From an uncultured Mycoplasmatota bacterium (GTDB lineage: Bacteria; Bacillota_I; Bacilli_A; RF39; UBA660), in NCBI GenBank assembly GCA_900546745.1, contig URDT01000013.1:1-30495 (forward strand): DNA of 30,495 bases. The letters are read 5' to 3'. Positions 1-7,478 of this stretch are shown here, one piece after another. The notes below the pieces were generated by a model that had not been told where the DNA came from, did no database searches, and saw only the letters and a list, made by a program, of their open reading frames with translations. The translations under genes were made by a program, and so were the position numbers. The first letter of the stretch is position 1; every line of letters starts with the position of its first letter.

Positions 1-63
1 GATTACTGCTAGTACTACAATCACTCCTAATAGTTCTATTAGTGTAAATCCTTTTCTTTTCAT
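1..63 (-). CDS. Prepilin-like protein, N-terminal fragment (cut by window edge)
   Basis: Only the first 21 codons are present, reading MKRKGFTLIELLGVIVVLAV and onward. This is the class III (type IV pilin/pseudopilin) signal: a short basic leader, Gly before the cleavage site, Phe at +1, Glu at +5 of the mature form, then a hydrophobic helix. In the family a prepilin peptidase cuts after the Gly and methylates the Phe. The start ATG (61-63) has an AAGAAAGGAA ribosome binding site just upstream. The N-terminus closely resembles the complete prepilin-like protein at 10670-11593, so this is probably a paralogue. The C-terminal domain is outside the window. A strong promoter followed by two hairpins precedes it, so expression may be attenuated. 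Confidence 0.85.
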   Translation of the reverse strand, partial: MKRKGFTLIELLGVIVVLAVI

Positions 64-88
64 TGTGTTCATTCCTTTCTTACATACT

Positions 89-132
89 AAAAAAGAGAGG
101 TTTTTACCCCCTCTCGTTTGCTCTCAGCAAAC
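89..132 (-). terminator. Tandem hairpins with T-run: terminator or leader attenuator
   Basis: Read on the minus strand, a perfect 7-bp hairpin (GTTTGCT, loop GAG, AGCAAAC; 116-132) is followed with no gap by a GAGAGG/CCTCTC stem (95-115) and six T (89-94), a classical intrinsic terminator. It lies downstream of the trmR stop and so could end the ireB-to-trmR operon. A good promoter (158-186) lies between trmR and the hairpins, so the hairpins are also in the 5' leader of the prepilin gene at 1-63. That makes an attenuator equally possible. Confidence 0.8.
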
Positions 133-157
133 TATATTATTATTTTCGTTCATCCAC

Positions 158-186
158 ATTGTAACATTTTATTTATATCTTTTCAA
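158..186 (-). promoter_or_regulatory. Sigma-A-type promoter for the left-edge prepilin gene
   Basis: On the minus strand, TTGAAA (181-186), a 17-bp spacer and TACAAT (158-163) make a near-consensus housekeeping promoter starting right after the trmR stop codon. The only downstream gene on this strand is the prepilin fragment, about 90 bases away across the tandem hairpins. Confidence 0.6.
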
Positions 187-188
187 TA

Positions 189-776
189 TTATTTTTCCAC
201 TTTTTTTGAAATGGATATACCATCGCCTAATTCAAAAAAGGTGGTTTCAAATTCTTTATTTTCCTTTAAAAATACAATATAATCATTTAATTTTCGAACC
301 AATCCTCTAACATTTCTACTTTCAATAGGTTCTTTACTATGAACTAATCCATGGAAATTCAAATTATCAGAAACAATGACACCATTCTCTTTTAAATTCC
401 TTTTGAATTTTTCAAAAAACTTTATATATTGAGCTTTCGCAGCATCTATAAAAATTAAATCATATTTATCTTTCAATTCTACATTTAATGCATCTTCAAA
501 TATTACTTCAATTTGATTTTCTAAATTTAAACTTGAAATATTTTTAAGCGCCAAATCATACATTTCTGGACTTCTTTCAATTGTTGTTATTTTTATATTA
601 GAATCTACTAACGCCATTTTACAAGAAGAATATCCAATTGCTGTACCAATTTCTAATATCGTTTTAATATGATTCTTTTTTATATAATCTGTTAAAAATT
701 CAATACCATCTTTCATCATAATAGGAACATGATTTTCTTTGGCATAAATTTCCATTTCTTCTAATATTCGTACCAT
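189..776 (-). CDS. trmR: SAM-dependent O-methyltransferase, TrmR/YrrM type
   Basis: A 195-aa class I methyltransferase of the O-methyltransferase family 3 type. The SAM-binding motif ILEIGTAIGYSS is near residues 40-51, the acidic TTIER end of strand 2 follows at about 65, and the metal-site DAAKAQY is near 112. In Bacillus subtilis the homologue in this same gene neighbourhood (yrrM, next to mltG) methylates 5-hydroxyuridine at the tRNA wobble position, so I assign TrmR by family and synteny; the substrate is inferred. The start overlaps the 3' end of mltG by 16 bases, so it is the last gene of the ireB-ruvX-yrzB-mltG-trmR operon. A GAGGG sequence lies only 3 bases before the ATG, a short spacing, which suits translational coupling. 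Confidence 0.85.
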   Translation of the reverse strand: MVRILEEMEIYAKENHVPIMMKDGIEFLTDYIKKNHIKTILEIGTAIGYSSCKMALVDSNIKITTIERSPEMYDLALKNISSLNLENQIEVIFEDALNVELKDKYDLIFIDAAKAQYIKFFEKFKRNLKENGVIVSDNLNFHGLVHSKEPIESRNVRGLVRKLNDYIVFLKENKEFETTFFELGDGISISKKVEK

Positions 777-1837
777 AAACCCTCACTCTTTAATTTAGAA
801 ATAGTTTTTGAATGACCAGATGCTGTCTTATTAAAATAAGTTTTTCCATTTTTATCTGCCACAAAGTAATAATAAGAATGTTGTTCTGGTTCAATCGCTG
901 CTACAATCGATTCAAGCCCTGGCATACAAATAGGGCTTACTGGTAATTTGCCAGCCATTTTACTACTTCTTGTATTATAATCATTATATTCTTCTAATTC
1001 ATTTTGATATAAATCACGTTCACTTAAAGCTAATTTCAATCCGTAATAGGTAGTAACATCACTACCTAATGACCAACCACTTTCTAAACGATTATAAAAG
1101 ACTCCAGCCACGCCTGCTCTATCATCACTATTGGAAGCTTCTAATTCTACAATAGAAGCCATTGTCATAATTTCATGAATAGAATATTTACTCTTTTGAA
1201 TTAAATTACGATATGGTTCTAGTTTTTTTGACATATTATCCAGCATTGCTTCTAAAATATCTTCTATTGTTCCATCTTTATGAAATTGATAAGTATCTGG
1301 AAATAAATATCCTTCTAAGGAATAATAAATTGATTTATTTTTAATATCATCGGTCAAAAACCAATATTTTTGAATTAATTTATCTAAATATGCAGTATCT
1401 GATATTTTATCTAAAATGTCATCTTTGGTAATATTTGTATTTGAAGTGATTAATGAAATGAGTGTTTCAAAATTAATTCCTTCTTTAAACGTAATCATTG
1501 AAGAATCTTGAACTGTTTTTCCTTCTAATTCTTTAATAATTTCTGTAACATTCATATTTTTTCGTAATTTGTGTTTTCCAGCTTTTAAAGAATCTTGTTT
1601 ATGTAGTTTTAAATACAATTTATAACAAAGCTCAGATTTTATTAATTTGTGTTTTTTTAATTGTTTTGCTAAAGAATTATAACTGCTTCCTTCTGTCACT
1701 TCAAACACAATTTCAGTATTATCATTATTAACTTTACCAATTCCTAATAAATAACAACCATATAGTAACAAAATTAATGAAATTAAAATTAAGATAATTT
1801 TGACTTTCTTTTTAAGTTTTCTTTTTTTTCTTTTCAT
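761..1837 (-). CDS. mltG: Endolytic murein transglycosylase MltG (YceG-like)
   Basis: This 358-aa membrane-anchored enzyme cleaves nascent peptidoglycan strands and sets glycan chain length. A very basic N-terminus (residues 1-12) precedes one transmembrane helix (about 13-32), giving an N-in, domain-outside topology. A LysM-like subdomain follows, then the catalytic YceG domain. The core ASIVELEA contains the conserved catalytic Glu (normally ASIIEKE). The family signatures LGSDVTTYYGL, YNTR, PICMPGLESI and YYYFVADKNGKTYF follow in order to the C-terminus. Length is normal. It starts 11 bases after the yrzB stop and overlaps trmR at its 3' end. The ribosome binding site is weak, in keeping with coupling inside the operon. 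Confidence 0.95.
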   Translation of the reverse strand: MKRKKRKLKKKVKIILILISLILLLYGCYLLGIGKVNNDNTEIVFEVTEGSSYNSLAKQLKKHKLIKSELCYKLYLKLHKQDSLKAGKHKLRKNMNVTEIIKELEGKTVQDSSMITFKEGINFETLISLITSNTNITKDDILDKISDTAYLDKLIQKYWFLTDDIKNKSIYYSLEGYLFPDTYQFHKDGTIEDILEAMLDNMSKKLEPYRNLIQKSKYSIHEIMTMASIVELEASNSDDRAGVAGVFYNRLESGWSLGSDVTTYYGLKLALSERDLYQNELEEYNDYNTRSSKMAGKLPVSPICMPGLESIVAAIEPEQHSYYYFVADKNGKTYFNKTASGHSKTISKLKSEGLWYEY

Positions 1838-1848
1838 CTCAAAAAGAA

Positions 1849-2151
1849 CTACTCTGCAGTAGTATCATCCTTTTGTAATTCATCTAATATTGTTTGAATT
1901 TTATCCCATTCAGCATCTGTTTCAATTGGCTTTAAAGTAGTATTTTCATCAATTGTTCCATCTTCTTTTGGTTCATAAATAGAAGCATAAACTTTAATGT
2001 TTCCTTCTTCATCTATTTCGTTATCTGTGTAAACAATATAATTTTTGTTAGTTTCATTTGATTCAAATGTGAATAATACTTCATATTCTACTTCTTTTCC
2101 GTTTTCGTCAAATAATTTAAATGTAATTTTTTCTTCTTTCATGATATTCAT
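1849..2151 (-). CDS. yrzB: DUF1292 protein, YrzB family
   Basis: A 100-aa acidic soluble protein of the DUF1292 family; the core reads TFKLFDENGKEVEYEVLFTF, then NYIVYTD and a segment ending in IYEP. No biochemical function is established. In Bacillus, Enterococcus and relatives it sits between ruvX and mltG, exactly as here. The first ATG (2149-2151) overlaps the ruvX stop, but the AAAGG ribosome binding site directly abuts it. The second ATG (2140-2142) has the proper spacing of about 8-9 bases, so the true protein may be 97 aa beginning MKEEKITF. Confidence 0.88.
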   Translation of the reverse strand: MNIMKEEKITFKLFDENGKEVEYEVLFTFESNETNKNYIVYTDNEIDEEGNIKVYASIYEPKEDGTIDENTTLKPIETDAEWDKIQTILDELQKDDTTAE

Positions 2152-2567
2152 CCTTTCATTTTATCTAAATAGGTTTGCAATATAATATTAGCCGCTAAAC
2201 TATCTATTTTCTTTTTTCTTTTTTTTCTTGACATATCTGATTGAATCATATAATTAGTGGCTTCTACAGTTGATAATCTTTCATCTTGAAGTACTACTTC
2301 CATTTTTAAGTAATCCATCAATTTTTTCTGGAATTCCATTGTTTCTTCCGCACGAAATCCTAAAGAATTGTTCATATTTTTAGGAAGACCTAATACAATT
2401 TTTTGAACGTTAAATTCTTCTATTATTTCTTTTATTTTAGGAAGTAAAGAATCATAATCAGAATCTTCAAAACGAATTGTACCATAGGCAGAGGCAATCG
2501 TTAGGGTTGTATCGCTTAAGGAAACACCTAATGTTCTAGTTCCTAAATCAAGTCCTAAATATCTCAT
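2148..2567 (-). CDS. ruvX: Holliday-junction-resolvase-like nuclease RuvX/YqgF
   Basis: A 139-aa RNase H-fold protein of normal length. The first strand YLGLDLGTRTLGVSLSD carries the catalytic Asp7. The middle has IVLGLPKNMN, then QDERLSTVEA with conserved Asp/Glu, and the last helix KKIDSLAANIILQTYL has the final conserved Asp. Family members process pre-16S rRNA 5' ends in E. coli and have been described as putative Holliday junction resolvases; which applies here is not visible. ATGA overlaps join it to ireB upstream and to the first possible yrzB start downstream. Its TGA stop confirms that TGA is a real stop codon in this genome. Confidence 0.95.
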   Translation of the reverse strand: MRYLGLDLGTRTLGVSLSDTTLTIASAYGTIRFEDSDYDSLLPKIKEIIEEFNVQKIVLGLPKNMNNSLGFRAEETMEFQKKLMDYLKMEVVLQDERLSTVEATNYMIQSDMSRKKRKKKIDSLAANIILQTYLDKMKG

Positions 2568-2803
2568 TTTAAACTATTCCTCAAAAGTGTTTCAATTGTT
2601 TTACTACGATTTAAAGATAGCATCAAATTTCTAGCATCTTTATAACTAGTGATATAGCCTGGATCACCACTAATCAAATATCCTACAATTTGATTATTAG
2701 CATTATAGCCACGCTCTTCTAATGTTTTTTTTACTTCACTTAATGTTTTCAAAATGATTTCATCATTTAATTTGGAAACATCATAGCATCTTGTTTGATC
2801 CAT
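2564..2803 (-). CDS. ireB: IreB family regulatory phosphoprotein (DUF965)
   Basis: A 79-aa protein with the full IreB/DUF965 signature: LNDEIILKTL, LEERGYNANNQIVGYLISGDPGYITSY and the Arg-Asn near residue 59. In Enterococcus faecalis IreB is a small dimer phosphorylated on N-terminal threonines by the PASTA kinase IreK and negatively affects cephalosporin resistance. A threonine at residue 4 is present here and could be the phosphosite, which is inference. It is the first gene of a tightly overlapping operon with ruvX, yrzB, mltG and trmR. In Bacillus the upstream neighbour is alaS; here a WG-repeat gene lies upstream instead. The ribosome binding site AGGTGAT is well placed. Confidence 0.93.
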   Translation of the reverse strand: MDQTRCYDVSKLNDEIILKTLSEVKKTLEERGYNANNQIVGYLISGDPGYITSYKDARNLMLSLNRSKTIETLLRNSLK

Positions 2804-2832
2804 ATGATCACCTACTTTATGAATACATTTTT

Positions 2833-2861
2833 ATTGTAACATGTTTCTTTATTTTTAGCAA
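2833..2861 (-). promoter_or_regulatory. Sigma-A-type promoter of the ireB operon
   Basis: Minus strand TTGCTA (2856-2861), 17-bp spacer, TACAAT (2833-2838), about 30 bases before the ireB ATG and directly after the terminator of the WG-repeat gene. Confidence 0.7.
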
Positions 2862-2862
2862 C

Positions 2863-2887
2863 AAAAAAAGCAAGAATTATTTCTTGC
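2863..2887 (-). terminator. Intrinsic terminator of the WG-repeat gene
   Basis: Minus-strand stem GCAAGAA/TTCTTGC (2870-2876 with 2881-2887) and seven T (2863-2869). The stem overlaps the last codons and stop of the WG-repeat gene. Confidence 0.85.
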
Positions 2888-3779
2888 TTAAAATATATTG
2901 TTTTTCAAAATCTTCTTTCAATTCTTCTTCAATAAATAGTTCTTTTTCAAATTGGTCTCTTTCTTCTAATGTTGAAAATGACACTCTATTATCGTCTATG
3001 ATAAGATCATAATATGAGCTAACACAGTCTGACTTTCTGATTGTATCTAAGATTGATTTTAAATTTTCTGAGTCAGATGAGATCAAATATCCAGTTGAAA
3101 TTTTATTAGTACGGGTAAGATCAAATCTAAGGGCAATATTTTCTTTATGGTCAATATAATACCATTCCCCATTGAATTCTACTGCTGCTAAACCTTCATG
3201 AAAATCATGAGCATTTTTATACTTACGTTTGATGACTTCTTTTCCCGTTTTATCTATAAAGAACTCCTTGCAATTTAATCGTACCATTGCGAAACCTTCA
3301 TGAAAATCAGAAACATAATCATATTTACACTCAATAACTTCTTTTCCGTTTTTATCAATAAAACCCCATTTTCTATTTAATTTTACTGCTGCTAAACCTT
3401 CATGGAAATCAAAAACATTCTCATACTTAAGTTTGATTACTTCTTTCCCTGTTTTATCGATAAAGAACCATTTATCATTTAGACATATAGCTACTAATCC
3501 TTCATGAAAATCAGAAGCATAATCACATTTACGCTCAATAACTTTTTTTCCTGTTGCATCTATAAAAAACCTTTTATCGTTTAAGTGAACACATGCTAAA
3601 CCTTCATGAAAATCAGAAACATAGTCATATTTACACTCAATAACTTCTTTTCCTATTTTATCGATAAAACCCCATTTTCCATTTAATAGAACACATGCTA
3701 AACCTTCACAAAATTCACCAATATATGTATATTCCTGTTTAATTTTTATTTGAATTCCTTCCTCTTTTACTATTTTCAT
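2877..3779 (-). CDS. WG-repeat protein
   Basis: A 300-aa protein with six WG repeats of 34 aa (residues about 22-212). The unit is roughly DFHEGLA-V-LN-KWGFIDK-GKEVI--KY, with Trp-Gly or Trp-Phe at the repeat mark. The repeats are very alike, suggesting recent duplication. No signal peptide or membrane helix is visible. Residues 213-300 form a non-repeat, charged C-terminal region ending in an acidic, probably helical tail. WG repeats are predicted beta-rich scaffolds, mostly of unknown role and common in Firmicutes and Bacteroidetes accessory genes. It has its own promoter, an AGAGGGGG ribosome binding site and a terminator, so it is a single-gene unit. Function is unknown. Confidence 0.88.
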   Translation of the reverse strand: MKIVKEEGIQIKIKQEYTYIGEFCEGLACVLLNGKWGFIDKIGKEVIECKYDYVSDFHEGLACVHLNDKRFFIDATGKKVIERKCDYASDFHEGLVAICLNDKWFFIDKTGKEVIKLKYENVFDFHEGLAAVKLNRKWGFIDKNGKEVIECKYDYVSDFHEGFAMVRLNCKEFFIDKTGKEVIKRKYKNAHDFHEGLAAVEFNGEWYYIDHKENIALRFDLTRTNKISTGYLISSDSENLKSILDTIRKSDCVSSYYDLIIDDNRVSFSTLEERDQFEKELFIEEELKEDFEKQYILSKK

Positions 3780-3811
3780 ATTTTCTTTTTCCCCCTCTAA
3801 AGTTATAAGTT

Positions 3812-3840
3812 ATAATACACCAAAGATATATAAAAGTCTA
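3812..3840 (-). promoter_or_regulatory. Probable promoter of the WG-repeat gene
   Basis: Minus strand TAGACT (3835-3840), 17-bp spacer, TATTAT (3812-3817), about 33 bases before the start codon. The -35 match is moderate. Confidence 0.45.
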
Positions 3841-3853
3841 TATTTTTTTATTC

Positions 3854-3882
3854 AAAAAAACTAAGATTTTTTATCTTAGTTT
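3854..3882 (-). terminator. Intrinsic terminator of ppdK
   Basis: Minus-strand stem AAACTAAGAT/ATCTTAGTTT (3858-3867 with 3873-3882), five-base loop, seven T at 3854-3860, just beyond the ppdK stop. Confidence 0.85.
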
Positions 3883-3889
3883 GTTATCA

Positions 3890-6514
3890 TTAATTTTTTT
3901 CTTTAATTACTGCTTGAGCCGCAGCTAAACGAGCAAGTGGCACTCTAAATGGAGAACAAGATACATAATTTAATCCTATTTTATGACAGAATTCAATACT
4001 ACTTGTATCTCCTCCGTGTTCTCCACAAATTCCCATTTCTATATCAGGTCGAGTTCTTCTTCCACGAATAATAGCAACTCTAACTAATTCACCAACACCT
4101 GTTTGATCAATCTTCGCAAATGGATCAAATTCTAATATTTTTTTATCATAATAATCATTTAAAAATTTAGAAGCATCATCTCTAGAAAAACCATAAGTTA
4201 ATTGTGTTAAATCATTTGTTCCAAAACTAAAGAATTCAGCTGTTTCAGCAATTTCATCAGCCATTAATGTTGCTCTTGGAGTTTCAATCATCGTACCAAC
4301 TTTATATTGAACAGTAAATTGATTTTCTTCCATTACTTGTTTTGCTTCTGAATCAACAAGTTCTTTTACATAATTAAATTCAGTTTTATCATCGGTCAAA
4401 GGAATCATAATCTCTGGAACTACAGTAAGTCCTTTTTTGCTTACATTGATAGCTGCTTCTATAACAGCTCTTGTTTGCATTTTAGCAATTTCTGGATAAG
4501 TAATCGCTAAACGGCACCCTCTATGTCCCATCATTGGATTAAATTCTTTCAAAGATTCTATTCTTTGTTTTAAATGCTCAAAAGAAATTTCTAATGAGGA
4601 AGCCAATTCTTCTATTTCTTCATCTGTATGTGGTAAGAATTCATGTAAAGGTGGATCCAAATAACGAATAATGACTGGATATTCACCCATTGCTTCGAAT
4701 AAAGCTTCAAAGTCTTCTCTTTGATAAGGTAAGATTTCTTTTAAAGCTACCTCTCTTTTTTCAGAAGTATCAGCTACAATCATTTTTCTAAATGAGAAAA
4801 TTCTTTCTTTTTTAAAGAACATATGCTCTGTACGACAAAGTCCAATTCCTTCTGCACCAAATTTTCTAGCTTGAACAGCATCTTCTTTTGTATCAGCATT
4901 CGCTCTAACTTCTAGTTTTCTTGTATTATCTGCCCAATTCATAAACGTTTCAAAATCACCACTAATAGAAGGCTCTACTGTTTTAATTTCTCTACCATAA
5001 ACATTTCCAGTAGATCCATCAATTGATAAGTAATCTCCTTCTTTAAAAACAAGTCCTGATTTTGTTTTGATTGTTTTATTTTCCTCATCAATTTCTAATT
5101 CGCCACAACCAGATACACAGCATCTTCCCATACCACGCGCAACGACTGCAGCATGACTTGTCATACCACCACGAACTGTCAAAATTCCGTTTGCATCATT
5201 CATTCCTTGAATATCTTCTGGTGAAGTTTCTAAACGTACAAGTAATGTCTCTTCTCCACGTTTTCTAGCATTGCTGACATCTGTTGCGTTAAAATAAATT
5301 CTTCCAGTCCCAGCTCCAGGAGATGCTGCAAGACCAGTTGTAATAATTTCTGCTTTTTTCAAATCTTCTGGATCAAAGTTTTTATGAAGTAATTGATCTA
5401 GTTGTTTTGGCTCTACTTTCATTAAGGCCTCTTCTTTTGAAATTAGTCCTTCTTTTACCATATCCACAGCAATTTTTAAAGCTGCTTGTGCAGTTCTCTT
5501 TCCATTTCTAGTTTGTAGCATATAAAGTTTTCCGCTTTCTATTGTAAACTCCATATCTTGCATATCACGGTAATGTTGTTCTAGTTTTTTAGCAATTTCA
5601 CTAAACTGTTCATAAATTTCTGGCATTACATTTTTCAATGTTTCAATTGATTGTGGGGTACGAATACCTGCAACTACATCTTCTCCTTGAGCATTGATTA
5701 AATATTCTCCATATAATTTATTTTCTCCTGTAGCAGGATTTCTAGTAAAAGCAACTCCTGTTCCAGAATTTTCTCCTCGATTTCCATAAACCATTTCTTG
5801 AACATTAACAGCTGTTCCCCAACTACTTGGGATATCGTTCATCTTACGATAAATATTTGCTCTTTCATTATTCCAAGAACGGAATACTGCTGTAATAGCT
5901 TCAATTAATTGAGTTTTTGCATCTTGAGGAAAATCTTCTCCAGCAATATTTTTATAAACTTCTTTAAATCTAGTTGTTACTTCCACCATATCTTCTGCTG
6001 TTAAATCAGTATCATAAGAAGCATTTTTTTCTTTTTTGATTTGATCTAATAATCTTTCAAATTTACTTTTATCATAGCCTTTTACAACATCAGCAAACAT
6101 TTGAATAAATCTACGATAAGAATCGTAAGCAAAACGCTTATTATTGGTAATAGTCGCTAAATGTTCAACAACTTCGTCATTTAATCCTAAATTTAAAACA
6201 GTATCCATCATACCAGGCATAGAGGCTCTAGCACCACTTCTTACACTAACTAATAAAGGGTTTTCTAGGGATCCCATTTTCTTACCAATTCTGTTTTCTA
6301 AATTTTCTAATTCTTTTAATATTTGTGTTTTAACTTCTTCACTAATTGTTTCAGCATTTTGATAGTATTCATTACAAGCTTCTGTTGTTACAGTAAAGCC
6401 ATCTGGAACAGGTAGTCCAATATGAACCATTTCTGCTAAATTAGCACCTTTTCCTCCTAATAAATCACGCATATCCTTATTTCCTTCTTGGAATGCATAA
6501 ACATATTTTGTCAT
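3890..6514 (-). CDS. ppdK: Pyruvate, phosphate dikinase
   Basis: An 874-aa enzyme of normal full length. It reversibly converts pyruvate, ATP and phosphate to PEP, AMP and PPi in the cytosol, giving anaerobes a PPi-linked glycolytic or gluconeogenic step. The N-terminal ATP-grasp domain has GGKGANLAEM (about 21-30) and GVAFTRNPATGENKLYGEY. The central phosphohistidine domain has GGMTSHAAVVARGMGRCCVS with the catalytic His near residue 455. The C-terminal PEP/pyruvate barrel has GLCRTEHMF, MMGHRGCRL, GTMIETPRA, FFSFGTNDLTQ and the catalytic Cys in MGICGEHGGD. All key motifs look intact. The ribosome binding site AGGAGGGT is near-perfect. It is a single-gene unit with its own extended -10 promoter and terminator. 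The usual regulator (PPDK regulatory protein) is not in the window. Confidence 0.97.
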   Translation of the reverse strand: MTKYVYAFQEGNKDMRDLLGGKGANLAEMVHIGLPVPDGFTVTTEACNEYYQNAETISEEVKTQILKELENLENRIGKKMGSLENPLLVSVRSGARASMPGMMDTVLNLGLNDEVVEHLATITNNKRFAYDSYRRFIQMFADVVKGYDKSKFERLLDQIKKEKNASYDTDLTAEDMVEVTTRFKEVYKNIAGEDFPQDAKTQLIEAITAVFRSWNNERANIYRKMNDIPSSWGTAVNVQEMVYGNRGENSGTGVAFTRNPATGENKLYGEYLINAQGEDVVAGIRTPQSIETLKNVMPEIYEQFSEIAKKLEQHYRDMQDMEFTIESGKLYMLQTRNGKRTAQAALKIAVDMVKEGLISKEEALMKVEPKQLDQLLHKNFDPEDLKKAEIITTGLAASPGAGTGRIYFNATDVSNARKRGEETLLVRLETSPEDIQGMNDANGILTVRGGMTSHAAVVARGMGRCCVSGCGELEIDEENKTIKTKSGLVFKEGDYLSIDGSTGNVYGREIKTVEPSISGDFETFMNWADNTRKLEVRANADTKEDAVQARKFGAEGIGLCRTEHMFFKKERIFSFRKMIVADTSEKREVALKEILPYQREDFEALFEAMGEYPVIIRYLDPPLHEFLPHTDEEIEELASSLEISFEHLKQRIESLKEFNPMMGHRGCRLAITYPEIAKMQTRAVIEAAINVSKKGLTVVPEIMIPLTDDKTEFNYVKELVDSEAKQVMEENQFTVQYKVGTMIETPRATLMADEIAETAEFFSFGTNDLTQLTYGFSRDDASKFLNDYYDKKILEFDPFAKIDQTGVGELVRVAIIRGRRTRPDIEMGICGEHGGDTSSIEFCHKIGLNYVSCSPFRVPLARLAAAQAVIKEKN

Positions 6515-6537
6515 GTTACCCTCCTTATTCTAGTAAT

Positions 6538-6546
6538 ATTATAGCA
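6538..6546 (-). promoter_or_regulatory. Extended -10 promoter element of ppdK
   Basis: Minus strand TGCTATAAT: consensus TATAAT (6538-6543) preceded by the TGn extension. No good -35 hexamer is seen, as is usual with extended -10 promoters. Confidence 0.6.
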
Positions 6547-6585
6547 GATATTTTTCATATATAATCGAAAAAGAAATAAATTTCA

Positions 6586-6611
6586 CAAAAAAACAGTTAC
6601 TTTGAACTGTT
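6586..6611 (-). terminator. Intrinsic terminator of the kinase-like gene operon
   Basis: Stem AACAGTT/AACTGTT (6592-6598 with 6605-6611), six-base loop, seven T on the minus strand (6587-6593). It touches the stop codon of the kinase-like gene. Confidence 0.85.
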
Positions 6612-7470
6612 ATTTTTTAATTAATCGCTTTATATAGGTATTTTTTGCTATAGGAATTGCTAATAAATCATAGTTTTCTGCGATTCTAAAAACATCTTCT
6701 CCTAAAAATTCATTCTGTTTATTATCTTGAAAAAGTTTCCATACTTTATTTTGAACATCATAATCATCTAATCCAATCATTTCAAAAATATCATCCAAAG
6801 TTACAATTTCTCTTGTAATAGGATTTAATGTCCCAGCCTTATTAATATCAATATTAAAAGCCGATAGAAAGTATAATGTAATTAAACTTTTTTTATCAAG
6901 TTCTGGAGTAAATAAGTTATTTCTCTGATATTTGAAGCAATTATATTGTTCTTGATTTCCTAATGAACTAGATAAAACAGGCGTAATAAGGTCACCAATT
7001 TGTAATCCATCATAATCAATTAAACTAAAGTTGCCTTTTTTATCAATAAAAATATTATCACAGGTACAAAAGTCTGGAAAAACAATTTTTTCCTTATTTC
7101 CTCTTTTTATAATATCTTCTAATTTTTCGTATTCTTTAGCATATCTATTTAAATTATGAAACTCATTTTCTGATAAAGTATCATCATAAGAGTTATAGTC
7201 TATTCCTGTTGCTTCTTTACAAGTATAGCCTATAAATTGATTATCATCATAGACTGATATTTTAGGAACTATAATTTCAGGAACAGTTTTAAATGGTTTA
7301 GCCGAAATAATCTTTTCTTCTAATTTTAAATTAGATTTCTTATAAAGATCTAAAATAAATGGATGAAATATTTTTAATATATCTCCATTTTTCAATTTAT
7401 AAATATAAGCTTTATTACTTCGACAAATTAAATCCGTTGCTTCTAAATTTTTGTAATCTATTTTTTCCAT
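6610..7470 (-). CDS. Protein-kinase-like (possibly pseudokinase) protein
   Basis: This 286-aa protein has what looks like a kinase fold in residues 15-165. There is a beta-3 lysine in GDILKIF (Lys33), an alpha-C glutamate candidate (Glu51/52), then a catalytic-loop-like segment FPDFCTCDNIFID (131-143) and a metal-binding-loop-like SLIDYDGLQ (149-157, Asp-Tyr-Asp-Gly instead of DFG). In active small kinases the catalytic Asp lies five residues before the conserved Asn; here Asp133 lies six before Asn139, and no His-Gly/Arg-Asp is seen, so activity is doubtful. The C-terminal half is helical and unrecognised. It follows the helicase-associated-domain gene by 8 bases with an AGGTGAT site, so they form one operon. 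Substrate and role are unknown. Confidence 0.6.
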   Translation of the reverse strand: MEKIDYKNLEATDLICRSNKAYIYKLKNGDILKIFHPFILDLYKKSNLKLEEKIISAKPFKTVPEIIVPKISVYDDNQFIGYTCKEATGIDYNSYDDTLSENEFHNLNRYAKEYEKLEDIIKRGNKEKIVFPDFCTCDNIFIDKKGNFSLIDYDGLQIGDLITPVLSSSLGNQEQYNCFKYQRNNLFTPELDKKSLITLYFLSAFNIDINKAGTLNPITREIVTLDDIFEMIGLDDYDVQNKVWKLFQDNKQNEFLGEDVFRIAENYDLLAIPIAKNTYIKRLIKK

Positions 7471-7478
7471 ACTATCAC

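Noticed and set aside
2877..3140. Resemblance of the WG protein C-terminal GYLISSD to the IreB core GYLISGD
   Set aside because: The match is a few residues with an indel and the surrounding sequence does not align; adjacency to ireB makes it tempting, but chance is likelier.
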